Shown here piece after piece: positions 26,194 to 34,659 of a DNA stretch of 64,000 nucleotides (positions within the stretch are counted from its first letter, which is position 1; each line of letters opens with the position of its first letter). The stretch comes from an uncultured Bryobacteraceae bacterium (GTDB lineage Bacteria > Acidobacteriota > Terriglobia > Bryobacterales > Bryobacteraceae). The notes beneath the pieces are model-generated. The model saw only the letters and a program-made list of their open reading frames with translations, was not told the origin of the DNA and did no database searches. The position numbers and the translations under genes were made by a program. The DNA lies in assembly GCA_938027685.1 (NCBI GenBank), contig CALJAM010000001.1, positions 62,001 to 126,000 on the forward strand, read 5' to 3'.

Positions 26194-27495
26194 TCAGCGT
26201 CGCCCGGCGTACGAGTCGTCGAGGATCTCGATGACGTGCAGGACGCGTTGCCCGCGTCCCCAGCGTGAAACGCCGTAACGCAGTTGCAGCAGGCAGCCTG
26301 GGTTGGCCGTGGCTACGATCGCTGCGCCGGTGGCGTTGATCTGCTCCATCTTGCGGCGGAGTATGCCGTCCGCCATCTCCGGATGCGCCAGGTTGTAAAT
26401 ACCCGCACTGCCGCAGCACAGATCGGCCGAAGGCAACTCCACCAAACGAAGGCGGGGAACGGCGGCGAGCAATTGCCGGGGCGCGGCGCGGATCTTCTGT
26501 CCGTGCGCCAGGTGACAGGAATCCTGATACGTCACGGTCGCATCGATCGGCTGCAGGCCCTCACGCAGTCCCATCTCGGCCAGCAGCTCCGTGACGTCAC
26601 GCACCTGCGAAACGAAGCGGCGCGCACGGTCCGCATATTCGCAGTCCTCCTCGAGCAGCTCGCCGTACTCCTTCATCGTTGAACCGCAGCCCGCGGCGTT
26701 CGTTACCACGGCGTCGTAATCGCCGGCAAGGAAGACCTCCAGGTTGCGACGCGCCAGCTCGCGCGCCTTTCCCACGCGGCCAATGTGCGCGTGCAGGGCG
26801 CCGCAGCAGGTCTGCCCGCGCGGCACCACGACCTCGCAGCCGTTCGCCTGCAGGACCCGGACGGTGGCTTCGTTGAGTCGGGCGAAGCAGACATTGGCCA
26901 CGCATCCGGCCAGCAGCGCCACCCGAGCGCGCCGTTCGCCTTCGGCCGGGAACACCTTGCCGATTTGACGGTAAAAGAACGGCCGCTCGGCACGCGGCGC
27001 CAGCCTCAGGAGCCTTCCTATGCCGCCCAAAACATCGAGTACGCCCGATCTCTCGGCTAACGCGCGGAGACCGCTCGCCTGATAAATCCACAACAGTGTG
27101 CCGGCCGCTCGCAGCCAGAAGGGCGATAGCAGCAGTCCGTCCAGGGCCGCGCGCCGCATCATGCGGACGGGCCACGGGCGCCTACGCTCGATCTCCGTGC
27201 GCGCCGTTTCGATCAGGCGTCCGTAGCGCACGCCGGAGGGGCAGGCCGTCTCGCAGGCGCGGCAGGCCAGGCAGAGATCGAGGTGCCGAACGTAAGACTC
27301 GGTGATCGGCGCGCCCTCCGCCACACGCACGATCTGGTGAATGCGGCCCCGAGGTGAATCCGCTTCCAGTCCGAGCTCGCGGTATGTGGGACAGGCATTG
27401 AGGCAGAGGCCACAGTGCACGCACCGGTCAAGCAGCTCGCGGAGCGCCGATCGAGAAAGGCTGCCCGGCTTCGAACGTGCCTCAGATACGGCCAT
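26194..27495 (-). CDS. glcF: Glycolate oxidase iron-sulfur subunit GlcF
   Basis: 433 residues. N-terminal dicluster ferredoxin: CVHCGLCLNACPTYRE and CLACRACETACPSGV; then two CCG cysteine-rich domains with QTCCGALHAH and ADLCCGSAGIYN. In GlcDEF the protein passes electrons from glycolate oxidation to the membrane quinone pool. Its start region overlaps the glcE stop by 14 nt, giving order glcE-glcF on the minus strand. GlcD, the larger flavin subunit, is not next to them. Confidence 0.92.
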   Translation of the reverse strand: MAVSEARSKPGSLSRSALRELLDRCVHCGLCLNACPTYRELGLEADSPRGRIHQIVRVAEGAPITESYVRHLDLCLACRACETACPSGVRYGRLIETARTEIERRRPWPVRMMRRAALDGLLLSPFWLRAAGTLLWIYQASGLRALAERSGVLDVLGGIGRLLRLAPRAERPFFYRQIGKVFPAEGERRARVALLAGCVANVCFARLNEATVRVLQANGCEVVVPRGQTCCGALHAHIGRVGKARELARRNLEVFLAGDYDAVVTNAAGCGSTMKEYGELLEEDCEYADRARRFVSQVRDVTELLAEMGLREGLQPIDATVTYQDSCHLAHGQKIRAAPRQLLAAVPRLRLVELPSADLCCGSAGIYNLAHPEMADGILRRKMEQINATGAAIVATANPGCLLQLRYGVSRWGRGQRVLHVIEILDDSYAGRR

Positions 27496-28627
27496 ACAAC
27501 CTGCCTCTGTTCAACAGGTGGTGCGGATCGAAGTGATCTTTGAGCCGCTGCATCAGAGCGAAGTCCGGACCGGGTGCGGGCCAGAGCTGCATGGCCGATT
27601 TCACTGCAGGCGAAGCGAATTCGACGACTGCCGGCCACCCTCCGGCAACCGCGCTTCGCACGAAGGTTTGGGCGTCTTCGAAGTCTTCGAAATGGGCCCA
27701 CAGCACGCCCGAGGCCGCGCGCGCAATCACCGGAACGCGGGCGTACTGCAGCGCCTGACCGAGTCCGCTCAGCGTGGTCGAAATACGGACCACTGCCCCA
27801 CGGCCATGATCGGCCAGGAACCCGGGCGTGAACTCCCGTACGCCTCCCCAGAAGCCGTGCGCCTCGCCTTCGCTCAATTCGCGCCAGCCCGCGAGCTCGC
27901 GGCGGTAACGCGCAAGTACGGTTTCGCTGCCGCCTGCCTCGAGCGCCAGCAGGTAACCCTTTTCGCCCAGCCGCTCAGCCGCGGCCGGATTCAACAGGTC
28001 CAGCGCGGCCGGCTGAAGCACACTCGTCAGGATCCGATTGCGTTCTGCGATCGCCAACGCCGGCGCCTCGAACGACCGGAGGAACGTGCGCCAGGAGCGC
28101 GGTATGGGATGGAGCCGGAAGTTCGCCGAAACGATGACGGCGAGGGTGCCGAAGGAGCCGATCATCAGCCGCGCCAGATCCAGCCCGGCCGCGTTTTTCA
28201 CCACCATGCCGCCGGATTCCACCAGCTTGCCCTCCAGCGTGGCGAAACGCATGCCGATGATCATGTCGCGCGCGGTGCCGTAGAGCCGACGCCGGGGGCC
28301 GCTGGAGTTCGCTGCGAGGATCCCGCCGATGGTGGCGCGATCGGCGAAAGGCGGATCCAGCGGCGCCATTTGCCGCCGTTCTGCGAGCAGCGTGCTGAAC
28401 TGCGTCCAGGGTAGGCCGGCTTCCACGCTGATCGTCAAGTCGTCGGGCTCGTACGCCAGCACACGGTTGAGCCGACGCGTCGAAATTTCAACGTCCGCAG
28501 CCTGGAGCGGGCCTCCCGCCGCATCTTTGCTGCGTCCGCCCGAGACGCGGATGTTCTCCCGCTGGGAAGCCGCTTCGCGGAGGGCCTCGACGAGTTCCGC
28601 GACATCGGCAGGTTCGAGCGTGCGCAT
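27482..28627 (-). CDS. glcE: Glycolate oxidase FAD-binding subunit GlcE
   Basis: 381 residues from ATG 28627 (a TTG two codons upstream is in frame). FAD-binding PCMH-type fold: RVSGGRSK, ISVEAGLPWTQFSTLLAERRQMAPLDPP, and the GGILAANSSGPRRRLYGTARDMIIGM loop. The C-terminal half is short, as expected for GlcE versus GlcD. A weak -10 (TAGTCT at 28642-28637) lies 9 nt before the start. glcD may lie elsewhere in the genome. Confidence 0.9.
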   Translation of the reverse strand: MRTLEPADVAELVEALREAASQRENIRVSGGRSKDAAGGPLQAADVEISTRRLNRVLAYEPDDLTISVEAGLPWTQFSTLLAERRQMAPLDPPFADRATIGGILAANSSGPRRRLYGTARDMIIGMRFATLEGKLVESGGMVVKNAAGLDLARLMIGSFGTLAVIVSANFRLHPIPRSWRTFLRSFEAPALAIAERNRILTSVLQPAALDLLNPAAAERLGEKGYLLALEAGGSETVLARYRRELAGWRELSEGEAHGFWGGVREFTPGFLADHGRGAVVRISTTLSGLGQALQYARVPVIARAASGVLWAHFEDFEDAQTFVRSAVAGGWPAVVEFASPAVKSAMQLWPAPGPDFALMQRLKDHFDPHHLLNRGRLYGRI

Positions 28628-28694
28628 CGGCAAGAAAGACTACTCTGACGGCTTCCCGCGAGTGTTGTCAAATCCGGGGTGCCGCGTCTTCGTC

Positions 28695-28700
28695 TAAACT
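28695..28700 (+). promoter_or_regulatory. -10 box of the phosphoribosyltransferase gene
   Basis: TAAACT, 14 nt before ATG 28715. It lies in the short divergent spacer from glcE. Confidence 0.3.
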
Positions 28701-28714
28701 AGCTCTGCGGCGCC

Positions 28715-29380
28715 ATGCGCTACCGGGATCGAAGGGATGCGGGGCAAAGGTTGGCGGAAAGACTGCTGGATTATCGGGACAGGCCGGACGTGGTGGTGCT
28801 CGGCCTGCCGCGCGGCGGCGTGGTGGTGGCCGACGAGGTGGCGCGGCGCCTGCACGCACCGCTCGATGTATTCGTGGTGCGCAAGCTGGGTGCGCCGGGT
28901 CAGGAAGAGCTGGCGATGGGCGCGATCGCCAGCGGCGGCGTGCGCGTGCTCAATCCGACCGTAGTCGAACTCTTGGGAATTCCGCCAGCGGTGATCGAGG
29001 AAGTGACCGAGCGGGAGAGGCGCGAGCTGGAGCGCCGAGAGAGACTGTATCGGGGAGCTCGACCTCCGGTTCCTGTCGAAGGCCGAACGGTCATCCTGGT
29101 GGACGACGGCATCGCTACGGGCGCCACCATGCGTGCGGCGGTGGCTGCGCTACGCAAGCTGAATCCGGCTCGCATCGTGGTCGCCGCGCCCGCGGCCGCA
29201 CCGCAGGCCTGCGAAGCCCTCGCCGCCGACGCCGACGAAGTGGTCTGCGGCTTCACGCCCGAGCCGTTTTACTCGGTGGGCCTTTGGTATGACGATTTCT
29301 CGCAGAATTCCGACGAGGAGATCCGCGAGCTGTTGGAGCGCGCGGCGTGCGACCGCCGGACAAGCGCGGAGAGCGGCTAG
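28715..29380 (+). CDS. Phosphoribosyltransferase-fold protein
   Basis: 221 residues. The PRPP-binding loop is VILVDDGIATGATM near residue 123, the flexible loop region begins with LGLPRGGVVVADEVARRL, and FVVRKLGAPGQEELAMGAIASGG is typical of the stand-alone branch seen in many environmental bacteria. Substrate base is unknown; several members are fused to alpha/beta hydrolases but this one is not. Preceded by a short divergent region and followed, after 81 nt, by korD. Confidence 0.85.
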   Translation: MRYRDRRDAGQRLAERLLDYRDRPDVVVLGLPRGGVVVADEVARRLHAPLDVFVVRKLGAPGQEELAMGAIASGGVRVLNPTVVELLGIPPAVIEEVTERERRELERRERLYRGARPPVPVEGRTVILVDDGIATGATMRAAVAALRKLNPARIVVAAPAAAPQACEALAADADEVVCGFTPEPFYSVGLWYDDFSQNSDEEIRELLERAACDRRTSAESG

Positions 29381-29422
29381 GGCGGGCGCGCCGGACGCGC
29401 GGGGCCGGGGGAGGGGACCTGT

Positions 29423-29431
29423 TGCTACACT
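29423..29431 (+). promoter_or_regulatory. Extended -10 promoter of korDABC
   Basis: TGCTACACT: TGn plus TACACT, followed by AGGGAGG as ribosome site before ATG 29462. This gives a leader of about 25 nt. Confidence 0.5.
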
Positions 29432-29461
29432 GAAAGCAAGGCTAGGGAGGGCTTTCCCGCG

Positions 29462-29713
29462 ATGCCGAAAGGCTACGTCGCAATCAACGTGGAGCGGTGC
29501 AAGGGGTGCGGCTTTTGCGTCGAGTTCTGCCCTACGCACGTGCTCGCCATGTCGTCGGCTTTCAACTCCAAGGGCTATCATCCGCCGCACGTCGTGAATC
29601 CCGAAAAGTGCACGGGCTGCGATCTCTGCGGCATGTACTGCCCCGACTTCGCCATCTACGGCTGGAAAGCGCCGGAATCGAAGAATGGAGCCAAGTCCGA
29701 TGCCGCACGCTGA
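29462..29713 (+). CDS. korD: 2-oxoacid:ferredoxin oxidoreductase delta subunit (2x[4Fe-4S])
   Basis: 83 residues with two CxxCxxCxxxC clusters: CKGCGFCVEFCP and CTGCDLCGMYCP. It transfers electrons from the alpha/beta core to external ferredoxin. A strong AGGGAGG precedes the ATG. The end overlaps korA by 14 nt, and the order delta-alpha-beta-gamma is the usual kor layout. Confidence 0.93.
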   Translation: MPKGYVAINVERCKGCGFCVEFCPTHVLAMSSAFNSKGYHPPHVVNPEKCTGCDLCGMYCPDFAIYGWKAPESKNGAKSDAAR

Positions 29714-30860
29714 TCCCAGAGGCGTTCTGACCGGCGTTCATTTCATGGACGGCGATCACGCAGCCTGCGAGGGTGCGCTGGCCGCCGGGGCGCGTTTCGC
29801 GGCAGGTTACCCGATTACGCCCTCCACCGAGATCGTCGAACGATTCGCCGCCCGCATTCCTACGGTCGGCGGCGTGTTCATCCAGATGGAGGACGAGCTG
29901 GCCGCTTCCATCGCCATCGCTGGCGCGGTCTGGGCGGGCGCGAAAGCCTTCACGGTCACCTCCGGACCGGGTTTCTCGCTCATGATGGAACACATCGGCT
30001 TTGCGGTCATGACCGAGACCCCTTGCGTGTTCATGAACGTGCAGCGCGGCGGTCCTTCGACCGGCCTGCCCACGTTGCCCGCCCAGGCGGACATGATGCA
30101 GGCGCGCTGGGGCTCGCATGGGGATTATGAGATTATCGCCCTGTCGCCCAACTCTCCGCAGGAGTGCTTCGATCTGGCCGTCCGTGCGTTCAACCTGGCG
30201 GAGGAATTCCGCGTCCCGGTGATGCTGATGATGGACGAGGTCGTGGGTCATATGACGGAAAAAGTCGTGATCCCGCCGGCCGAGCAGATCGAGATTTACC
30301 CGCGCCGCCACACGCGCCTTCCTCCCGGCCAATACAAGCCGTATGCCCCCGGCCCCGACCTCGTGCCGGAGATGGCGCACGCGGGTGAGGGCTATCGTTT
30401 CCACGTCACCGGCCTTACGCACGACGAGCGCGGCTATCCTTCGATGAATGCGGCGGCGCAGGATCGCCTGGTCAAGCGTCTGAAGGCCAAGATCACCCGC
30501 GCTGCCGACCGGCTGGCCTGTTACGAGGAAGAAGGGACCGAAGATGCTGATGTGGTGGTGATCTCCTACGGCATCACCTCGCGCGTGGCCCAGCGCGCGG
30601 TCGAAATGGCGCGAGCCCGCGGCGTGCGCGTGGGACGCCTGCGGCTGATCACGGTCTGGCCTTTCCCCACACGGCAGATCAGGGCGTTGGCCCGCCGAGT
30701 CAAGGCTCTTGTAGTGCCCGAACTGAATCTGGGCCAGATCGTGCTCGAAGTAGAACGCGCGGCAGCCGGGCAGGCCGAAACGATATCGGTTCCCCATGCG
30801 GGCGGCAGCGTCCACGCCCCCGAGCAGATCCTGGACGCGATCATGGAGGTGGCGAAATGA
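29700..30860 (+). CDS. korA: 2-oxoacid:ferredoxin oxidoreductase alpha subunit
   Basis: 386 residues from ATG 29700 (GGAG 8 nt upstream); ATG 29685 is in frame but lacks a ribosome site. The pyrimidine-binding fold begins with GARFAAGYPITPSTEI, followed by QMEDELAASIAIAGAVWAGA and TSGPGFSLMMEHIGFAVMTETP; domain II is at ~260-385. KorAB decarboxylates 2-oxoglutarate (or a related 2-oxoacid) to the CoA ester and reduces ferredoxin. Overlaps korB by 4 nt (ATGA). Confidence 0.93.
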   Translation: MPHADPRGVLTGVHFMDGDHAACEGALAAGARFAAGYPITPSTEIVERFAARIPTVGGVFIQMEDELAASIAIAGAVWAGAKAFTVTSGPGFSLMMEHIGFAVMTETPCVFMNVQRGGPSTGLPTLPAQADMMQARWGSHGDYEIIALSPNSPQECFDLAVRAFNLAEEFRVPVMLMMDEVVGHMTEKVVIPPAEQIEIYPRRHTRLPPGQYKPYAPGPDLVPEMAHAGEGYRFHVTGLTHDERGYPSMNAAAQDRLVKRLKAKITRAADRLACYEEEGTEDADVVVISYGITSRVAQRAVEMARARGVRVGRLRLITVWPFPTRQIRALARRVKALVVPELNLGQIVLEVERAAAGQAETISVPHAGGSVHAPEQILDAIMEVAK

Positions 30861-31789
30861 CAAGCCAAGCGCGTGATCCCGCCGAACTGGGACCGCGGCC
30901 CGAGGCGGAAGTACCCGCGGAGTCCTGCGACTACCAACCCGAGAATCCTGTCGAGCAATTCCTGCGCACGGACCGTATGCCGCACATCTGGTGTCCCGGC
31001 TGCGGCATCGGCACCACCGTGAACTCGTTCGCGCGCGCCCTACTCGAAGCCAAGCTCGATCTGGATCGTGTGGCCGTGGTCTCCGGTATCGGCTGCACGG
31101 GGCGTGTGGCCGGCTACGTGCGGCTGGACTCCTTCCACACCACGCACGGCCGCGCAATCCCATTCGCCACCGGGTTGAAGTTGGCGAATCCGAATCTCAC
31201 CGTGGTCGTGTATTCGGGTGACGGCGACCTGTTCGCGATCGGCGGCAATCACATCATTCACGCCGCACGCAGAAACCTCGATCTGAAGGTCATCTGCGTG
31301 AACAATTTCGTCTACGGGATGACCGGCGGGCAACTAGCGCCCACCACTCCCGTCGGCGCGCTCACGACGACCACCCCGTACGGCTGTTACGAGCCGGCCT
31401 TCAACCTGCCCGCGCTGATGGACGCGGCCGGAGCGGTCTACGTAGCCCGCTGGACCAGCTTCCACGTGCGCCAGCTCACGCGCGCGATGGTCGACATCTT
31501 CCGCAAGAAGGGTTTCTGCTTCATCGAAGTGCTCACGCCCTGCCCCTCTCTCTTTCAGCGCAAGAACCGCATGGGCGAAGGGCTGGACGCGATGAAGTAT
31601 TACAAGGAGAAGAGCAAAGTCCGCCACGGCGCCCCTACCAGCGAGGTCGGTCTCACCATCGATGGCGATATCATCGTCGGGAAGTTCGTCGACCGGGAAA
31701 GACCAGAGTTCTTGGATCTGCTGCGCTCGCAGCTTGCCGCGCAGTTGGGCGACCGCTACGTCGAGGTGGAGCACCTGGTATGCAGTTGA
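30857..31789 (+). CDS. korB: 2-oxoacid:ferredoxin oxidoreductase beta subunit (TPP-binding)
   Basis: 310 residues. TPP/Mg2+ motif YSGDGDLFAIGGNH near residue 120 and Fe-S cysteine in IWCPGCGIG near residue 44; CTGRVAGYV and PTTPVGALTTTTPYG are conserved beta-subunit stretches. Forms the catalytic core with korA. The gene starts inside the korA stop (ATGA) and overlaps korC by 10 nt. Confidence 0.93.
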   Translation: MTSQARDPAELGPRPEAEVPAESCDYQPENPVEQFLRTDRMPHIWCPGCGIGTTVNSFARALLEAKLDLDRVAVVSGIGCTGRVAGYVRLDSFHTTHGRAIPFATGLKLANPNLTVVVYSGDGDLFAIGGNHIIHAARRNLDLKVICVNNFVYGMTGGQLAPTTPVGALTTTTPYGCYEPAFNLPALMDAAGAVYVARWTSFHVRQLTRAMVDIFRKKGFCFIEVLTPCPSLFQRKNRMGEGLDAMKYYKEKSKVRHGAPTSEVGLTIDGDIIVGKFVDRERPEFLDLLRSQLAAQLGDRYVEVEHLVCS

Positions 31790-32379
31790 CCGAGATCCGT
31801 GTCGCCGGCTTCGGGGGCCAGGGCGTAATGCTTTCGGCCCATATCATTGGCAAGGCCGCAGCCGTCTACCAGGGGGCTTACGCCACCATGACCCAAAGCT
31901 TCGGCCCGGAGGCGCGCGGCGGCGCGGCCAGCGCGCAGGTCATCCTCTCTGACAAACCGATCCTATATCCCTACGTGACCCGCCCGGACGTGCTCATCGC
32001 CATGTCCCAGGAGGCCTACTCGCGTTTCCTGCCCGAGCTGAAGCCCGGTGGGCTGCTACTGGTGGAAAGCGATCTCGTGCGGGTTTCGGATCTGCCCGCA
32101 GGTATTCGCGTTCACTCCATCCCGGCTACGCGACTGGCCGAAGAGCTGGGGCGTCGCATGGTGCTGAACGTGGTGATGGTGGGTTTCTTCGGCGCCATCA
32201 CGGCGTTGCTGGAGCCGGACGCATTGCGTAAAGCGGTGATCGATTCGGTGCCGCCGGCCACGCGCGATCTCAACGTTCGCGCCTTCGAGAAGGGATTCGA
32301 ATACGGGTTGAACACGCTACACGGCGAACACCACGCCGAAAGCGAGCATCCCTCGCTTCCGCTGGAAGCTCACGATTGA
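31780..32379 (+). CDS. korC: 2-oxoacid:ferredoxin oxidoreductase gamma subunit
   Basis: 199 residues. GFGGQGVMLSAHIIGKAAAVYQG is the gamma-subunit signature that contacts CoA, followed by TQSFGPEARGGAASAQVILSD. Overlaps korB by 10 nt. Its stop is separated by a single nucleotide from the stop of the convergent ybaK-like gene, with no terminator between. Confidence 0.92.
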   Translation: MQLTEIRVAGFGGQGVMLSAHIIGKAAAVYQGAYATMTQSFGPEARGGAASAQVILSDKPILYPYVTRPDVLIAMSQEAYSRFLPELKPGGLLLVESDLVRVSDLPAGIRVHSIPATRLAEELGRRMVLNVVMVGFFGAITALLEPDALRKAVIDSVPPATRDLNVRAFEKGFEYGLNTLHGEHHAESEHPSLPLEAHD

Positions 32380-32380
32380 T

Positions 32381-32863
32381 TCAGCCGGCGGCCGTCACCC
32401 GCCGCGCGAAGGGCAGGATCTCGGGTTTTACCAGATTCTGGAAATCGCGGAAGCGCATGTAGACCACGTCCCGGTGCGTGCCGGCGTTGAAGGCGATCAT
32501 TTCCTCGTCGGCCAGTTGCGCATCCACGTACACCGGGAGGCCGAAAAGATTACCGAGCGGGGGCATCGCGCCCAGCTCGCAATCCGGGAAGAGTTCGCCC
32601 AGTTCGGTCTCGGTGGCCAGCCTGAGCCGGGTTACCCCGATGTCCTTGCGAAGTTGTTCCAGATCCACCACGCAATCCCCGCTGAGCACGGCCATGGCAT
32701 AGCCGTTCTCGCTCAGCACGACCACGGTTTTGGCCACTTCATGGGCCGGGATGTGCTCAGCCGCGGCCACCTCGCGGGCCGTATAAGCCGTGGGGTGTTG
32801 AGTGTGCCGGTACTCGACGCCGTTCGCGTCCAGGAATTCCTGCAATTTCTTGAGCATCGCCAT
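32381..32863 (-). CDS. YbaK/ProRS-type aminoacyl-tRNA deacylase
   Basis: 160 residues from ATG 32863, preceded by GGGAGG. The YbaK fold removes wrongly attached amino acids from tRNA. Motifs: a lysine in HEVAKTVVVLS (position comparable to the catalytic Lys), the GAMPPLGNLFGLPVYVD loop, and NAGTHRDVVYMRFRDF. A DNA-damage or stress link is not indicated. An ATG at 32857 is a second in-frame choice. Its stop faces korC. Confidence 0.85.
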   Translation of the reverse strand: MAMLKKLQEFLDANGVEYRHTQHPTAYTAREVAAAEHIPAHEVAKTVVVLSENGYAMAVLSGDCVVDLEQLRKDIGVTRLRLATETELGELFPDCELGAMPPLGNLFGLPVYVDAQLADEEMIAFNAGTHRDVVYMRFRDFQNLVKPEILPFARRVTAAG

Positions 32864-32956
32864 GGAAAGCCTCCCTGGCGCCCGCCCGGGCGTCCAAGCC
32901 GAATGTAACCCAACTCGGCCGGGGAATCAACGGCGATGCCGGAGAATTCCGGCCGG

Positions 32957-33316
32957 TCATTGAGCCGCGCCCAGCCCGATGAAGGCAATCCCCACCAGAA
33001 TCAACAACAGTCCCACGCACTTGCTGCGCGTCAGCCGCTCGCCGAAAAACAGCCGCGACCAGATCATGGTCCAGACGTAGCCCAGAGAAACCAGCGGGTA
33101 GAGCACGCTCAGCTCGCCCCGCCGGACTGCCAGCACGAAAAAGTACGAGGAGAACACGAACAGGGCAATCCCGAGGGCCAGGCGGTAGTTCGTCAGCAGG
33201 TGGCGCAAGTTGAAGCGCATACGCGTGGCGCCGGATTTCAAAAAGACCGCCCCGAAAGAGCCGATAAAGGAGGCCGCTAACACCAGGGCCATCGAGGACA
33301 GCGGCGTGGACGTCAT
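32957..33316 (-). CDS. Small four-helix membrane protein, ArnE/ArnF-like (SMR superfamily)
   Basis: 119 residues, four hydrophobic segments. Begins MTSTPLSSMALVLAASFIGS from ATG 33316. The LSVLYPLVSLGYVWT loop and GERLTRSKCVGLLLILVG end resemble one half of the ArnE/ArnF undecaprenyl-phosphate-sugar flippase more than EmrE. No glutamate occupies the position equivalent to EmrE Glu14, so proton-coupled drug export is unlikely. Overlaps the upstream partner by 4 nt, indicating a heterodimer. Confidence 0.75.
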   Translation of the reverse strand: MTSTPLSSMALVLAASFIGSFGAVFLKSGATRMRFNLRHLLTNYRLALGIALFVFSSYFFVLAVRRGELSVLYPLVSLGYVWTMIWSRLFFGERLTRSKCVGLLLILVGIAFIGLGAAQ

Positions 33317-33690
33317 CGCCCGGAATCCTTCCCGAGCACGCTGACCCCCGCCACGATCGCGGCCACGCCCACGCCTTTCGCCAGATTGAAGGTTTCGCGG
33401 AACAGCCAGACCGAGAGTCCCGTCACCCAGACGTAGGTCAGCGCGATGATCGGATATAGGATCGACAGCTCCTCGTCGCGCAGCGCGAACACGAACAGCA
33501 GAGTCATCAGGGCGTAGAGCGTGTAACCGCCCACCAGGAGAGGGTTGGTGATCATTGCCAGCGGGCTCGTGCTCTGGCCCAGCTGCACCGCGCCCAGCTT
33601 GATGAACACCTGTCCGGCGGCGCCTAGAAGCGTACACACGACGGTAATGGCCACCGACTGCTTTCGGGTCAGGCGGATCCGAGGCTCCAA
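33313..33690 (-). CDS. Small four-helix membrane protein, ArnE/ArnF-like partner
   Basis: 125 residues from TTG 33690, well placed behind GGGAGGA. Four transmembrane helices. AAGQVFIKLGA in helix 1 and LSILYPIIALTYVWVT in helix 3 are reminiscent of ArnE (AGQ...K and the YP...VWVT pattern). It lacks a helix-1 glutamate. Paired by ATGA overlap with the gene at 32957-33316; the two proteins differ enough to form an obligate heterodimer. Possible substrate is a lipid-linked sugar, which fits the glycosyltransferase group at 38-44 kb; a polyamine or drug transporter is the alternative. Confidence 0.75.
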   Translation of the reverse strand: MEPRIRLTRKQSVAITVVCTLLGAAGQVFIKLGAVQLGQSTSPLAMITNPLLVGGYTLYALMTLLFVFALRDEELSILYPIIALTYVWVTGLSVWLFRETFNLAKGVGVAAIVAGVSVLGKDSGR

Positions 33691-33746
33691 GTCTCCTCCC
33701 GATCAAGCAATCATAGCGAATCGCATCTTCCGCCCACGCGTGGGCT

Positions 33747-34646
33747 TCAACGTGGCCGAGGCTTCAGGCTGGGAGGCTTGCGGGGCGCGGGCGGTTTCTT
33801 AGGTTCGCTGGGTACCGGAGGCAGCTCGGGGACGTCAGGCTCGGGAGGCGCAGCCGGCGGCGCTTCGGCTTCCCTGCACTCGCCCGCATGGATCAGGAAG
33901 CTGGCCACCGTCTGCCACGCGCCCTGACGACGCTCCAGACGGTAGGATTTCGATTGCGCATCCGCGCGCAGCCGCCAGTCAGGATTCGGTTCTTGCACGC
34001 CCTTGCGAGGCACGGGCTGACGGCTGATCTGCCGCAGCATCCAGCTTTCGCCCCCGGTCTTCGATTCGTAGAATTCATAGCGCCCGGCCTCGCCTTCCGA
34101 GAACCGGTCGATCCAGAGCCAGCCGTGATTGCGGTCTTCGAAATAGAAGTGCTCGATCAACCCGATGCGGGATTCGCTCCAGATCGGCCGGCGCCGCCAG
34201 CTCCTGCCGCCGTCGTTCGTAATCAGCAGGAATGGATCGCGCGGCAAGGCATGGACAATGTAGCCCGCCACCCATCCGACTTCGAAATCCACAAAGCGGA
34301 TCTGATCCAGACCGGCGCTGCGGATGCGTTCGTGCGGCTCGTACCAGGTTTTGCCCTCATCGTCGCTGGCTAGCAGAATCGACATGAGCGTCGTGGTTTC
34401 GGTGTGAAGATTGCCCGTCAGGAAAATCTTCTGCCCCAGGCGTGCAAACTCGCTCAACTCCAGATAGACCGGGCAGGGGTGTTCCGGCGGGCAGGTCAGA
34501 GCCAGCGCGTGAATGTCTTCCTCCGTGCACGGCGAAGCGATGCGCAGGGGTTCGCCCGTATTGACGAGCCGCGTCGGCGGCGAGGGTTCCGGAGTCACCT
34601 GGGCGGTGATCCGCAAGCCAACAGCTAGCGCGGCAAGCCAACGCAT
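33747..34646 (-). CDS. Secreted BNR-repeat protein
   Basis: 299 residues from ATG 34646. Signal peptide MRWLAALAVGLRITAQ, then Asp-box/BNR blades: LLASDDEGKTWYEP, LLITNDGGRSWRRR and YESKTGGESWMLRQ, a pattern shared with Ycf48/photosystem assembly-factor-like propellers and sialidases. No sialidase catalytic residues are apparent. The C-terminus is a Pro-rich tail (PPAAPPEPDVPELPPVPSEPKKPPAPRK). Start at 34646 is preferred because an upstream start would bury the leader; the upstream ZIP gene stops 13 nt before it. Confidence 0.7.
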   Translation of the reverse strand: MRWLAALAVGLRITAQVTPEPSPPTRLVNTGEPLRIASPCTEEDIHALALTCPPEHPCPVYLELSEFARLGQKIFLTGNLHTETTTLMSILLASDDEGKTWYEPHERIRSAGLDQIRFVDFEVGWVAGYIVHALPRDPFLLITNDGGRSWRRRPIWSESRIGLIEHFYFEDRNHGWLWIDRFSEGEAGRYEFYESKTGGESWMLRQISRQPVPRKGVQEPNPDWRLRADAQSKSYRLERRQGAWQTVASFLIHAGECREAEAPPAAPPEPDVPELPPVPSEPKKPPAPRKPPSLKPRPR

Positions 34647-34659
34647 GCCTTCCACCGCG

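Noticed and set aside
29562-31163. 533-codon minus-strand open frame opposite korA/korB
   Set aside because: Opposite strand of a conserved kor operon; Arg/His-rich composition without domain motifs, typical of high-GC antisense frames.
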